Assembly (NCBI GenBank): GCA_031281485.1
Contig: JAITFI010000010.1
Span: forward strand, 1 to 49,180
Length of the DNA: 49,180 nt
Direction: 5' to 3'
From: Chitinispirillales bacterium
Lineage (GTDB): Bacteria; Fibrobacterota; Chitinivibrionia; Chitinivibrionales; Chitinispirillaceae
Shown piece by piece: positions 1 to 9,060 of this stretch. Position numbers and translations under genes: made by a program. Within the stretch, counting starts at the first letter, position 1; each line of letters begins with the position of its first letter. The notes under the pieces are model-generated. The model worked only from the letters and a program-made list of their open reading frames with translations. It searched no databases and was not told the DNA's origin.

Positions 1-56
1 TACAAAAAACATGCTTAAAGTCAAATTCTTTAAAAGATTAAATTCAAAATCTTTTT

Positions 57-266
57 TTTAGACGAAGCCTTCGGCTTCATAGAATATGCGGGGCTAAACC
101 CCGCATATATAAAATCAAAAGACTGTCTGAACTAGGATTAGTAGGATTATAAGGATTATAGGATTAAAAAGAAAAAAGCCGTTGAAGTTGATTTTGACTT
201 TATATGCGGGGTTTAGCCCCGCATATCCTATGAAAGGGCGCGATTTATCGCGCCCTTTCGTCTGAA
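57..266. repeat. Palindromic REPIN/MITE-like element, copy 1
   Basis: The element is bounded by TTTAGACGA on the left and its near-complement TCGTCTGAA on the right. The left arm holds a GAAGCC/GGCTTC hairpin (64-78) and then ATATGCGGGG/CCCCGCATAT (84-108). The right arm repeats ATATGCGGGG/CCCCGCATAT in inverse order (202-226) and then a 13-bp stem GAAAGGGCGCGAT/ATCGCGCCCTTTC (232-259). The two arms are therefore inverted copies of each other with a different hairpin in one slot, as in REPIN or MITE elements. The core (109-200) contains runs of GGATT-type repeats. A/T-rich words of the form AAAGATTTTGATTTTAA follow to about 322. Nothing in positions 1-321 looks like a gene. A second copy lies at 25839-26009. 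Confidence 0.8.
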
Positions 267-321
267 AATGATTTTAAAGAATTTGATTTTAAAAGATTTA
301 AAAGATTTTGATTTTAAAAGA

Positions 322-1680
322 TCAAAAAAACTCATTATAAAGCGCATTAACCGCCTTCTTCTCATCCGCCGCATCAATCCCGAAGATCATACTGATCTCG
401 CTACTACCCTGATTCACCATTTTTATGTTCACTCCGGCTTTCGAGAGCGCAGCGGCGGCTGTCGCTAATACGCCTATTTTATGGGTCAGGCCCTCGCCGA
501 CTACCGATACCAGCGCTATGCCGAACTCGGTTTTGAGTTCGTCGGGGGCAAGCTTTTCGTCGAATGCGCGGATGATACTGTTGACCGTTTCGGGCATTAA
601 TTGACCCTGATCAAGAATGACCGAGATGTTGTCTACTCCGGAGGGGCAGTGCTCGTAGGAGAGGTTCATCTCCTCGAATATCGACAGTAGGCGTCTGCCG
701 AAGCCCTTTTCCCGGTTCATCAAATACTTTTGGAGGGTGAAGCTGCAGTACCCGCCGCCGGAGGCTATGCCTACTATGTCGCTCACATCGGGCAGCCTCT
801 CGGAGACAATCAAGGTTCCCCTGTTGCCGATGTTGTTTGTGTTGCGCAGCCTGATCGGGATTTTCTTCATCATAACGGGGCGGACGGCCTCCTCGTGGAG
901 GACGTTGAAGCCTATGTAGGAGAGCTCGCGCATCTCTTTGTATGTCAGCGCGGATATGATTTTGGGCGAATCGACCATGAGCGGGTGAGCGCTGAATATG
1001 CCATCCACGTCTGTCCAGTTTTCGTACTCGTCGACGTCCAGCGCCTCGGCCAAGATCGCGCCGGTGAGGTCGGAGCCGCCCCGGCTGAAGGTGGCGGTCT
1101 CGCCGTCCGCCGTGTAGCCGAAGAAGCCGGGGAAGACGACGACCGTGTCGGCGCACACCTCTTTGAGCGCCGCCAGATTCGACGCCGACACGGGGAGCGG
1201 CTGGGCGTCGCCGAAGATGGGGGTTACAACCAGACCGGCCTCTTTAGGGTTCACGTACTTCGCCTTGATGCCGACCGTGTTCAGGTAGGCGGCGAAGAGC
1301 CGGTTGTTGATGTCCTCCCCCGCCGCCACAACCAAGTCCCTGAACTTGCCGGGATGGTTGGCGGTGGAACTAAGGCGCGCGTCCAGATCGTCCAAGACCC
1401 CGCCCAGGACTCCGGCGCTCAGCCCGAGCGGCCCGTAGATCGCGGAGAAGCGCTCCCTCACGGCGGCGAGAGGCTCAGCGTAATCCTGCCTGTTGAGGGC
1501 GCGGTTCACCGCGTCTATCAGAAGATCGGTCACCTTGACATCCGCACCCGGCCCCTTGCCGGGTGCCGACAAGACTATGCAACGGCGACCGGCGTCAAGA
1601 CGCATGATCTCGACAATACGCTTTATCTTCTCACTCGTAGCCACCGAACTCCCGCCAAACTTGCTGACAACTAACCTCAT
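322..1680 (-). CDS. lysC: Aspartate kinase (aspartokinase)
   Basis: This enzyme phosphorylates L-aspartate, the first step of the lysine/threonine/methionine/diaminopimelate pathway, in the cytoplasm. The N-terminus has the kinase signature KFGGSSVA. A central FSRGGSDLTGA segment and WTDVDGIFSAHP fit the aspartate/ATP site. The last ~110 residues look like two ACT domains, which usually give feedback control by lysine or threonine. The start at 1680 is chosen because AGGAG lies 7 bases upstream and the protein then begins MRLVVSKFGG, as usual for the family; an in-frame ATG at 1707 has no ribosome site. The length of about 452 residues is normal for a monofunctional aspartokinase. It is divergent from the sigma factor gene. 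Confidence 0.95.
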   Translation of the reverse strand: MRLVVSKFGGSSVATSEKIKRIVEIMRLDAGRRCIVLSAPGKGPGADVKVTDLLIDAVNRALNRQDYAEPLAAVRERFSAIYGPLGLSAGVLGGVLDDLDARLSSTANHPGKFRDLVVAAGEDINNRLFAAYLNTVGIKAKYVNPKEAGLVVTPIFGDAQPLPVSASNLAALKEVCADTVVVFPGFFGYTADGETATFSRGGSDLTGAILAEALDVDEYENWTDVDGIFSAHPLMVDSPKIISALTYKEMRELSYIGFNVLHEEAVRPVMMKKIPIRLRNTNNIGNRGTLIVSERLPDVSDIVGIASGGGYCSFTLQKYLMNREKGFGRRLLSIFEEMNLSYEHCPSGVDNISVILDQGQLMPETVNSIIRAFDEKLAPDELKTEFGIALVSVVGEGLTHKIGVLATAAAALSKAGVNIKMVNQGSSEISMIFGIDAADEKKAVNALYNEFF

Positions 1681-1940
1681 GTCATCGCTCCTGTTACGTT
1701 TATTCATTTTACATTGCTTGCGCTGTATGGAAAACAGTGTTTTTTCGAATAAATGTCAAAAAAGCCCCCATCCTAAGGAAGCCCTTCCGAACGCGCCGCG
1801 CACTTTTTTTCAAAATATTTTACCAAATATGTTGAAAATTAGGCGGCGAAACTATAAAATTAGATATAGTAACTATGACTTCCCAAAAACAGATCCTGAA
1901 TCAATAAATATACATTACGGGCGCACCGTAAGAGGTATAT

Positions 1941-2837
1941 ATGACGGCAAATACCAAAGAGTCGCAAGCGGCGTCTCCGTACCGCATGATCGCGGACGAC
2001 GGATCGTCCCTAAACTTATACCTCAAGGAGATAAGCAAGTACAAGACCCTGCCCATAGAGGAGGAGGCCGACCTCGCGAAGCGCATACGCGACGGCGACC
2101 GGCTGGCGCTCGACAAATTGGTCAAATCCAACCTGCGCTTCGTGGTGAGCGTGAGCCGCAACTACCAAAATCAGGGGCTTCCGTTGGTAGACCTCATAAA
2201 CGAGGGAAATCTGGGGCTGATACGCGCCGCCAAAAGATTCGACGAAAAAAAGAACTTCCGCTTTATCTCTTACGCCGTGTGGTGGATAAGGCAGGCAATA
2301 CTTCAAGCGTTGGCGGAGCAGTCGCGCATCGTAAAACTGCCGCTGAACCGCGTCAGCGCAATCCACAAGATCGGGATGGTGCAGAGCCGCCTCGAACAGA
2401 AGCTCAGCCGTATCCCCAACGTATACGAAATCGCCGAAGAGCTGCGCATCGAACCCCACGACGTTCAAGAGGCGGTGAAGATCGGCAACAGCCACTTCTC
2501 GCTCGACGCCCCGTTGCAGAGCGGCGACGACTCCAAGCTCCTAGACCTCCTGCCGGACGAACACGCGGAGAGCCCCGACCACGGCGTGATGAACATATCC
2601 CTGCACTCCGAGGTAGACACCGTCCTCGAGACCTTGTCGGAGAGAGAGCGCGAAGTCGTCAGGCTCTACTTCGGAATCGGCGAGGAGACCGCCTACACGC
2701 TCGAGGAGATCGGGATCCGCTTTGAACTGACACGCGAGCGGGTCAGGCAGATCAAGGAGAAGGCCATAAAGAAACTCAAGCACAGCTCGCGGACGCGGAA
2801 GCTCAACCTCTTTAAAAAGTCGGCGGGGCAAAAGTAG
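1941..2837 (+). CDS. rpoD: Primary-type RNA polymerase sigma factor (sigma-70/RpoD family)
   Basis: This sigma subunit directs RNA polymerase to promoters. The 298-residue protein shows region 1.2 (SLNLYLKEI), region 2 (SNLRFVVSVSRNY, DLINEGNLGLIRAAKRFD, then FRFISYAVWWIRQAI), region 3 and region 4 (TLEEIGIRFELTRERVRQIKEKAIKKL, a helix-turn-helix). It lacks the long N-terminal and non-conserved domains of proteobacterial RpoD, as is typical of primary sigma factors in Bacteroidetes and relatives. AGAGG lies shortly before the ATG. The short form matters here because window promoters resemble the TTTG/TAnnTTTG type used in that group. It could instead be an RpoD-like paralogue, but no second candidate is in view. 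Confidence 0.93.
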   Translation: MTANTKESQAASPYRMIADDGSSLNLYLKEISKYKTLPIEEEADLAKRIRDGDRLALDKLVKSNLRFVVSVSRNYQNQGLPLVDLINEGNLGLIRAAKRFDEKKNFRFISYAVWWIRQAILQALAEQSRIVKLPLNRVSAIHKIGMVQSRLEQKLSRIPNVYEIAEELRIEPHDVQEAVKIGNSHFSLDAPLQSGDDSKLLDLLPDEHAESPDHGVMNISLHSEVDTVLETLSEREREVVRLYFGIGEETAYTLEEIGIRFELTRERVRQIKEKAIKKLKHSSRTRKLNLFKKSAGQK

Positions 2838-2869
2838 CGTATATCAAAAAAGCATGGACTTACATCACA

Positions 2870-3733
2870 ATGATCATCGCAGCCTTAATATCCATTATTT
2901 TAGCCGCCGCCTCCGTACCGGCGCTGGGGGGCGATTTTTTGCTCTTCCCGAAGCCCAAAACGGCGCTGAGCGCCGAGACCTTGCCGTACAGCCAGATGCT
3001 GCACACGGGGGTCGAGAACGACGTCTTCTACCTCCGCGGACGCTTCGGCGTGGACTTCAACATGATCGGCTACCGCTTCGGGGAGACCGGCGCCGCGGCG
3101 AGCGAGGGTATCGATCCATCCCCAAGCGATAAAGGCGGCAAGGATATATTTTTCGGCATAAACGCCGCCGCGAACATCAACATGCGGCCTACGGGCGTAC
3201 GCTTCCCCGTCGACAACTTCTACGCGCTTCTGGCACTGCACCTCTCAGGCTCCCTCTCCGAGAAGCTATCTTGGCGCCTCTACCCCATCCACCACGTATC
3301 GGCGCACTTAGCTGACGGACACCCCGGCCTCGCCGCGGAGGATATACGCCCGGTATCGACGGAGATGGTGCGCGGCGAGATTTACTACAAACCGCTGGGA
3401 GAATCGGCGGAATTCGGCTTTGGCGCCGGCTACCACTACCACGTATGCGCCCAGGAAGAGCTGGTATACCGCGCTGACCTGTCTATACTGCTGAAACCAT
3501 CATCGCCTTATAGGGTATGGGACGGCGAGCTCTCCCCGTACGCGCTGGCGCGCTTAGAAAACGTAAAGCAGGGCTCCGACAACTTCGGGGTTACGGTATC
3601 GGCGGGGGCGGTATTACGTAAGTCTATGCGTGGTTTCGGGTTAAGTATTATTTATTTTGATAGGCTACATGGCGGATATTATTTTGATAAATATGAGAAG
3701 GGCGCGGGGGCCGAGTATATGTTTTTGTTTTGA
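2870..3733 (+). CDS. Predicted outer-membrane beta-barrel protein
   Basis: A hydrophobic N-terminal stretch ending near ALGGD looks like a signal sequence. The rest alternates short amphipathic strands (for example RGEIYYKPLGESAEFGFGAG and GAGAEYMFLF) and ends in phenylalanine, the usual last residue of outer-membrane barrels. It resembles DUF1207-type proteins, but I cannot assign a substrate. It starts 32 bases after the sigma gene and may be co-transcribed with it. The signal sequence lacks the usual positive charge before the hydrophobic core, and no better start codon exists upstream, so the start is less certain than the frame. Confidence 0.75.
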   Translation: MIIAALISIILAAASVPALGGDFLLFPKPKTALSAETLPYSQMLHTGVENDVFYLRGRFGVDFNMIGYRFGETGAAASEGIDPSPSDKGGKDIFFGINAAANINMRPTGVRFPVDNFYALLALHLSGSLSEKLSWRLYPIHHVSAHLADGHPGLAAEDIRPVSTEMVRGEIYYKPLGESAEFGFGAGYHYHVCAQEELVYRADLSILLKPSSPYRVWDGELSPYALARLENVKQGSDNFGVTVSAGAVLRKSMRGFGLSIIYFDRLHGGYYFDKYEKGAGAEYMFLF

Positions 3734-3854
3734 CCGCGTTAACCGCCTTTGTAAAATTATTATAATATTTTAAATTATATGCTGTGAATATATTATATTA
3801 TATGTTGTAACTGTAGCCGTGCAATAGCCTTACGTCGGCGGCAGGGGGGACATT

Positions 3855-3872
3855 GAGGCGGTTGACCGCCTC
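3855..3872. promoter_or_regulatory. Perfect inverted repeat upstream of the REC/HD-GYP gene
   Basis: GAGGCGGT-TG-ACCGCCTC is a perfect 8-bp dyad ending 30 bases before the preferred start of the response-regulator gene at 3903. It could be an operator or an RNA hairpin in the leader. The A/T-rich 3750-3805 stretch just upstream would hold the promoter, but no single box pair stands out. Confidence 0.4.
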
Positions 3873-3902
3873 TTGATGCTATTCGACCGAAGGACGCTTG
3901 TG

Positions 3903-4934
3903 ATGGAAACTATCTTTGTCGTCGACGACTGTGACGTGGATTTGGTCATGGTCAAGCAGGCGCTCGAGGCGAGCTACAAGGTTTTTGCGCTCACCTCGGC
4001 GGATGCCATGTTCGAGCTGGTAGACACGGTCGTCCCGGACCTCGTGCTCCTCGACATCCGTATGCCGGATATGGACGGCTTCACCGCTCTGGGCAAGTTA
4101 GCCGCCGATTCGCGCACGGCGGCGGTTCCGGTCATCTTCATGACCTCTTACGGCGACGCCGAAACCGAGGCTCACGCCTTTGAGGCGGGGATTGTGGACT
4201 TCATCAACAAACCCTTCTCTCAGACGGTGCTGCTCAGGCGCGTGGGCGCCCACCTGCGTATCGACGACCTCATAAAGAGACGCACCGCGAAGCTTTGGCG
4301 CCTTAAAAACGGTATCGTCTCCGTACTCGCCGACATCGTCGAGTTCCGAGACGATGCCGCCGGCGGGCATATCGACCGCACATCGCAATGTATAAAGGTG
4401 CTCATAGAGGCGCTGAAAGAGAACGGCGTCTACGCTGATGAATTGGCGAATTGGGATATAGATACGACGGTCGCCTCGGCGCGGCTGCACGACATAGGCA
4501 AGATCGCTATCTCCGACACGATACTGAACAAACCGGGCAAGCTAACCCCGGAGGAGTTCGCCATCGTGAAAAGCCACGTCAAGGAGGGCGAGCGGATCAT
4601 CGACAAGATCGTAGCCAAGACCGGCGACGAGGAGTTTTTGCAGATCGCGCGCCAGTTCGTCAGCTACCACCACGAACGCTGGGACGGCGCCGGCTACCCA
4701 TACGGGCTCGCGGGGCTGAACATCCCCCTCGCCGGACGCATAATGTCGATCATAGACGTATACGACGCCCTCGTCTCCGCGCGACCCTACAAAAAGCCTT
4801 TTACGCCCGACTTGGCCCTAAGCACCATCATGCAGGAGTCAGGCAAACACTTCGACCCGAACATCGCGGAGGTGTTCTTCCTGAAAAGGGAAGCGTTCAA
4901 CGAGATCGCCATCAACCCGGAAAAACATGAGTGA
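3903..4934 (+). CDS. Response regulator with HD-GYP domain (putative cyclic-di-GMP phosphodiesterase)
   Basis: The protein has a receiver domain (about 1-120) with the acidic pocket at D8-D9, phosphoacceptor D51 in LVLLDIRMPD and conserved K103 in NKPFS. A C-terminal HD-GYP domain (about 135-330) follows, with H157, the HD pair H197-D198 in LHDIGKIAI, HH at 257-258 and the GYP motif at 265-267. Such proteins normally hydrolyse cyclic-di-GMP in response to phosphorylation by a histidine kinase; no kinase is nearby, so this is an orphan regulator. The ATG at 3903 is chosen because AGGA lies 8 bases upstream and the protein then begins METIFVVDD like other receivers. An in-frame ATG at 3873 directly abuts the inverted repeat at 3855-3872. 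All catalytic residues I checked are present. Confidence 0.92.
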   Translation: METIFVVDDCDVDLVMVKQALEASYKVFALTSADAMFELVDTVVPDLVLLDIRMPDMDGFTALGKLAADSRTAAVPVIFMTSYGDAETEAHAFEAGIVDFINKPFSQTVLLRRVGAHLRIDDLIKRRTAKLWRLKNGIVSVLADIVEFRDDAAGGHIDRTSQCIKVLIEALKENGVYADELANWDIDTTVASARLHDIGKIAISDTILNKPGKLTPEEFAIVKSHVKEGERIIDKIVAKTGDEEFLQIARQFVSYHHERWDGAGYPYGLAGLNIPLAGRIMSIIDVYDALVSARPYKKPFTPDLALSTIMQESGKHFDPNIAEVFFLKREAFNEIAINPEKHE

Positions 4935-4943
4935 CGCCGCCGG

Positions 4944-5684
4944 TCATCTCTTGACGTTGTCGCAGTACTGATGATCCTTGTACCTTCTGTCCCTGCTCAC
5001 AAGCCACGCGTCTACCTCCGGCAAGAGGTTGCACAAGTAGTTCAATTGGACGTCTATGTATTTGAGGTTGTCCATTTTTATCATGTCGTACGGTATCTTG
5101 GTCAACTTGTTGTTCTTCAGGTACAACTCCTTGAGGCTCGAAAGCTCCGTGACGCAGTTCGGCAGTTCGATGAAGCCGTTGCCCCACATTTGCAGGGACT
5201 CAAGTTTTTTCAGGTTGCCGATTTCCGGCGGGAGGTCGGTCAACCCGCAGTAGCGGACATCGAGTATTTTGAGGTTTCTCAGACTGCCTATCCCGGAAGG
5301 TATAGAACCCAGCTCGATATTGTCGGCAAGGTTGAGCTCGATCAATTCGGAGAGGGTGCCTATATCGTGGGGGATCTCCCTGAGCGCGTTGCCCTTTAGA
5401 AAGAGTCCTTTAAGGGCGGTGAGCCTGAATATCTCCATGGGGAATACGGTTATACCGACGCCGTCTATCCCGCGCTTGTTCAGGTTGAGCACTATGACGC
5501 GGCCGTCGCGGCCGAACTCAGCCACATTGTCCACGGTCATGTCTTTAAGCCCGTTTTTTTCCAATATAGAGCGGACAATGGCCCTGTCGTCGTGCTGGGC
5601 GGCGGCCGGGACGGCTGTAAACGCTATTATCGTTAATAGCAGCGACATACACACTGAAAACGAAGATTTGGATTTGGGGCGCAT
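4944..5684 (-). CDS. Secreted leucine-rich-repeat protein
   Basis: The N-terminus carries a signal peptide (positive start, then SLLLTIIAFTAVPAAA, cleavage near AAAQ). The mature part has about six LRR units of ~23 residues, with LxxLxLxxNxLxxIP patterns such as LKELYLKNNKLTKIPYDM. It ends with a short polar tail containing cysteines (YLCNLLPEV, HQYCDNVK) that may cap the repeat. Proteins of this sort bind other proteins or glycans at the cell surface; the partner is unknown. It converges with the HD-GYP gene with only 9 bases between stops. It has no obvious co-transcribed partner. Confidence 0.82.
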   Translation of the reverse strand: MRPKSKSSFSVCMSLLLTIIAFTAVPAAAQHDDRAIVRSILEKNGLKDMTVDNVAEFGRDGRVIVLNLNKRGIDGVGITVFPMEIFRLTALKGLFLKGNALREIPHDIGTLSELIELNLADNIELGSIPSGIGSLRNLKILDVRYCGLTDLPPEIGNLKKLESLQMWGNGFIELPNCVTELSSLKELYLKNNKLTKIPYDMIKMDNLKYIDVQLNYLCNLLPEVDAWLVSRDRRYKDHQYCDNVKR

Positions 5685-5799
5685 GGATAGAATCCTTTCG
5701 TTGTTAACGCATTATTATAAACAATGTGTCTTACAACCCATTACTATATAAAATATACACTTTTTTACAAATTAATGCATATTAATGTAGATACATTTT

Positions 5800-8700
5800 T
5801 TAGCACGGTATGAGCTTCTCCCTCTCGAACCCGATCCCCGCCCACTGCGCCTTGTCGAGCGCCGCCGACGATCCGAGCACCGTTACCGCCGACTCGTTCG
5901 CGGCCAGCACACGCTCCGCCGCGCGTTTCAAATCCTCCGGCGTCGTGCCGAGCACCGCCTCCCTGAACTGCTGGCGGTACTCCTCCGTGCTACCGGAGAG
6001 AATCTCCATCGTCTTGGAAAATCCAAGCGTGTGCGGGGGCTTGGGCTGATCTATGCGGCCTATCGCGCCGATTATGGACTGGTCGACCGTCTTCTTCGGA
6101 ACGGCGCCCGCCGCCTCGCTCAGCCCGCCGACGAAGTGGGCGAGCGTGGACTCGAGGTTCGGGTCGCGGTAGGAGGCGCACGAGAAGACCGGGTGCCCCA
6201 CCGACGAGCCGGACATCCCACCGTACGCCCCGCCCTCCACGCGCACCTTGTCCCAAAGGTAGCCGGTAGACAGGTTGCGCGACAGCAGATACGCCAGTCC
6301 TTTATCGGCGGCGTCCGTGTCCGGCAGCCTCCAAGCGCGAGCGGCGAAGTTTACGGCGGAGTTGATCTCTATGCCCTTGTAGCTCGTAGTAGGGCTGTCG
6401 GCCTCGCGGCGGGCGAATTCGTCGGCGTCTGAGAACAGCTCCAACCATTCGTCGCTGTAGCCTTGCGCCATGTCTTGGAACCTCTCCCCCACCTTCTCGC
6501 GCGACGGCAGGCTACCGACAAACGGTTCAAGCGCCCCGGCAAACTTCGACGGGTCGCCGACGGTCATAGACACCACGCAGGTTCTGCGGTTTATCATCAT
6601 ATTGTGCAAGCCGCGGCACGCCATCTCGGCCGAATCGTAATCTTCATTTTTGACTATCTCGTCCAAAAAGCGCAGCTGCGCTATGCCGCCGAGCATATCG
6701 TCGAGTTTGCGGGTTCTCGACAGCCGCGCCGCCGCGTCCGTGATCGCGAAGCTGTGCCCCGAGTGGATGATCGACGAGTTCAGCGAGTTGCGCTCCTCAA
6801 TCAGCAGATCTTTAATCAGCTTTTTATTTGTCAATTCCGGGCGGACAAGTATGTCCTCCAATATCCCCAGCATCTCGCCGAAGCGCGGCTCCAACGCCTT
6901 GCCGTGGAGAAACGCCATGAAGAAGACCTCGTCCTTAGTGCCGATCCTCGTCTGGCAGGTGGTGGAGGCCGCGATCCCGCCCGTAGACAGCGACACACGC
7001 TTCGCCATCTGCTCGTAGGTAAACTTCCCCGCGCCGCACCTCGTCAACAGCTCCAAGTACAGCGGTATGAATTTGATGTACCGGGGCTCGACGCCGTAAA
7101 AATCGAACCCGACGTCGAGATATACGATGCCCGACGTGAATATGGGGTGCGTTATGAGCGTAACACCGCCCACGCTCCCCTCCTCCGCCGGAACAATCTT
7201 TCCCTCGCGCGGCAGGTCGCTTATGGCAAGCGTCGGCAACGTGGCCAAAGCCTCCGGCGGCGCAGCCGCCGCCTGTTGCTCCCTAAGCGTATTCGTCAGT
7301 TCCAGACAGCGTTTCTTGTCGCCGTCCGTGAAGCCGGCGGTGAGCCGCGCGGCCTGCTCTTCCGTCTGCGCCTCAAGCTTCTTGCCCTTCTCGGAGGATG
7401 CCGTGACGACGGCTAGCAGACGGTGCTTGTTGTCGATTAAATTCTTTTGGATGAAATCCTCGAAGAACCGCCCCCTCTTCATCCCCTCTTTGACTACGGA
7501 GAGCGGCCCCTCAAAGGCGAGGAGCGCGAAGGGGTCGCCGCCGTTTATCCAAGAGCGGTAGCACCTGTCGGCGAGGCGCAGGTTGTACGGGAAGTGCCCG
7601 CTCGTAATCTCGCGCAAACTGAACTCCGTCTGCCGCACCGCGCCCTCTATCAACTCGCCGTCCAACCCATTCTCAACCTCGTTTTTGAGCGTATTCATAA
7701 TGATATCGAGAATGGCCTGAGCGTTTTGCGGCTGCGCCTTCCGCAGCCCCACGGAAAAAATGCCCTGCGCCAAATCGGCGTCGAACCCGCACATGTCGTC
7801 CAAGTCCTCACCGAGCCCCGAGTCTACGAGCGCCCGTTTGAGCGGGGAGGTCTCCGTCGACAAAAGGTAGCCGGATAGTATGGACGCGGAGAAAACGTCG
7901 ACCGGGTCGGCGCTCCGCCCAACTATCCACGAGCAGACCACCGACGCGCTCCCCTCCTCCTCGGCGGAAGGGGCCGGCGCCTCCATGACCGCCGTCTGCG
8001 GCTCGCGCCACAACGGCTGCGGCGCGACCGACGAATCAACGGGCTGCGCGTCAAACACGCTCAGATACCTCTCGTCTATGTAATTCAGCGTTTTCGCGGA
8101 GGGCAGGTTTCCGTAGACGAATATGAACGAGTTCGACGGGTGGTAGAACCTCTTGTGGAAATCCTTGAATTGCTCGTACGTAAGCTCCGGTATATGCTCC
8201 GGATCCCCTCCGCTCTCGTGGAAATAGGCGGTATCCGGAAAGAGCTTGGACGTGATCCCGCGCCCCACGTGACTCGAAAAGTCGGAGAAGACGCCCTTCA
8301 TCTCGTTGTAGACGATACCCCTTATCCCTATGGCATCTTCAAGATTCTCAAGATCGTAGTGCCACCCCTCCTGATAAAACGTATTCTCCGTAAGAAGCGG
8401 GTTCAAGACCGCGTCGCAGTAGACGTCGACCAAATTGTAGAAATCCTTCTCGACCTGCGAAGAGACCGGGTAGACGGTCTTGTCCGGGTAGGTCATGGCG
8501 TTCAGAAAGGTCTGAAGCGACCCCTTGAGCATCTCCTGAAACGGGTCCTTCACCGGAAAGCGCTTGGAACCGCAGAGGACGGAGTGCTCCAAGATGTGCG
8601 GCACCCCGGTGCTGTCGCTGACCGGCGTGCGGAAGGCGATGGAGAAGAGGTTGTTGTCGTCGTCATTGAACAGATGAATGAGCCGCGCCCCCGTCTTGAC

Positions 8701-8817
8701 ATGGACGAACTGATACCCCGCGCCGCGCAACTCCGATATCTCGCGTATAAGCTCCAACCGAAACCCGCCGACCGCATCCCCAACCTTTAAGCCGCCCTGA
8801 AGAGGAACACTTGTCAT
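5800..8817 (-). CDS. M16C-family zinc metallopeptidase (presequence-protease/insulinase-like)
   Basis: At 1005 residues this is a full-length single-chain M16C peptidase with two halves around a linker. The inverted zinc motif HxxEH is present as HILEH at residues 74-78, and the distal ligand lies in the YNEMKG segment about 70-80 residues later. The family (PreP, Cym1, bacterial homologues) degrades unfolded peptides inside a closed chamber. No signal peptide is visible, so a cytoplasmic location is likely. It is transcribed towards the LRR gene, with about 115 bases between them. The start at 8817 has only a weak ribosome site. Confidence 0.92.
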   Translation of the reverse strand: MTSVPLQGGLKVGDAVGGFRLELIREISELRGAGYQFVHVKTGARLIHLFNDDDNNLFSIAFRTPVSDSTGVPHILEHSVLCGSKRFPVKDPFQEMLKGSLQTFLNAMTYPDKTVYPVSSQVEKDFYNLVDVYCDAVLNPLLTENTFYQEGWHYDLENLEDAIGIRGIVYNEMKGVFSDFSSHVGRGITSKLFPDTAYFHESGGDPEHIPELTYEQFKDFHKRFYHPSNSFIFVYGNLPSAKTLNYIDERYLSVFDAQPVDSSVAPQPLWREPQTAVMEAPAPSAEEEGSASVVCSWIVGRSADPVDVFSASILSGYLLSTETSPLKRALVDSGLGEDLDDMCGFDADLAQGIFSVGLRKAQPQNAQAILDIIMNTLKNEVENGLDGELIEGAVRQTEFSLREITSGHFPYNLRLADRCYRSWINGGDPFALLAFEGPLSVVKEGMKRGRFFEDFIQKNLIDNKHRLLAVVTASSEKGKKLEAQTEEQAARLTAGFTDGDKKRCLELTNTLREQQAAAAPPEALATLPTLAISDLPREGKIVPAEEGSVGGVTLITHPIFTSGIVYLDVGFDFYGVEPRYIKFIPLYLELLTRCGAGKFTYEQMAKRVSLSTGGIAASTTCQTRIGTKDEVFFMAFLHGKALEPRFGEMLGILEDILVRPELTNKKLIKDLLIEERNSLNSSIIHSGHSFAITDAAARLSRTRKLDDMLGGIAQLRFLDEIVKNEDYDSAEMACRGLHNMMINRRTCVVSMTVGDPSKFAGALEPFVGSLPSREKVGERFQDMAQGYSDEWLELFSDADEFARREADSPTTSYKGIEINSAVNFAARAWRLPDTDAADKGLAYLLSRNLSTGYLWDKVRVEGGAYGGMSGSSVGHPVFSCASYRDPNLESTLAHFVGGLSEAAGAVPKKTVDQSIIGAIGRIDQPKPPHTLGFSKTMEILSGSTEEYRQQFREAVLGTTPEDLKRAAERVLAANESAVTVLGSSAALDKAQWAGIGFEREKLIPC

Positions 8818-8970
8818 AAAATCTACCCGCCATTCTGAATAATTTTATTGTTATTATTGCCGATTGCCGGTAATCCGTACCCAATAAAATATAAAAGATG
8901 GCAGGGGTAATATGGGAATAATTTCAAATATTAGGATTTACGGCGGGGAATGAATTATATTATCATAAAC

Positions 8971-9030
8971 AAGGCGGCTTCGACTTCGCTCAGCCGCCTT
9001 AATAACAAGGTCGCTGAGCGAAGTCGAAGC
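8971..9030. repeat. Overlapping, mutually exclusive hairpins with VAERSRS-type repeat
   Basis: An 18-bp perfect inverted repeat, GCTTCGACTTCGCTCAGC (8977-8994) and its complement (9013-9030), overlaps a second 9-bp dyad, AAGGCGGCT (8971-8979) with AGCCGCCTT (8992-9000). Both cannot form at once. The 18-mer is a dispersed word I recall from Bacteroidetes-group genomes, often mistranslated as VAERSRS. It lies just upstream of the small membrane-protein start at 9061. Confidence 0.7.
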
Positions 9031-9060
9031 GACCGGACGTCAAAACAAGGCGCGGATAAA

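Noticed and set aside
730-1674. Open forward frame of 314 codons across lysC
   Set aside because: It is a shadow of the aspartokinase gene on the other strand; its arginine/valine-rich product has no family and lacks a ribosome site.
1493-2725. Forward frame of 410 codons overlapping lysC and the sigma gene
   Set aside because: It spans the antisense of lysC and an out-of-frame reading of the sigma gene; low-complexity arginine-rich product.
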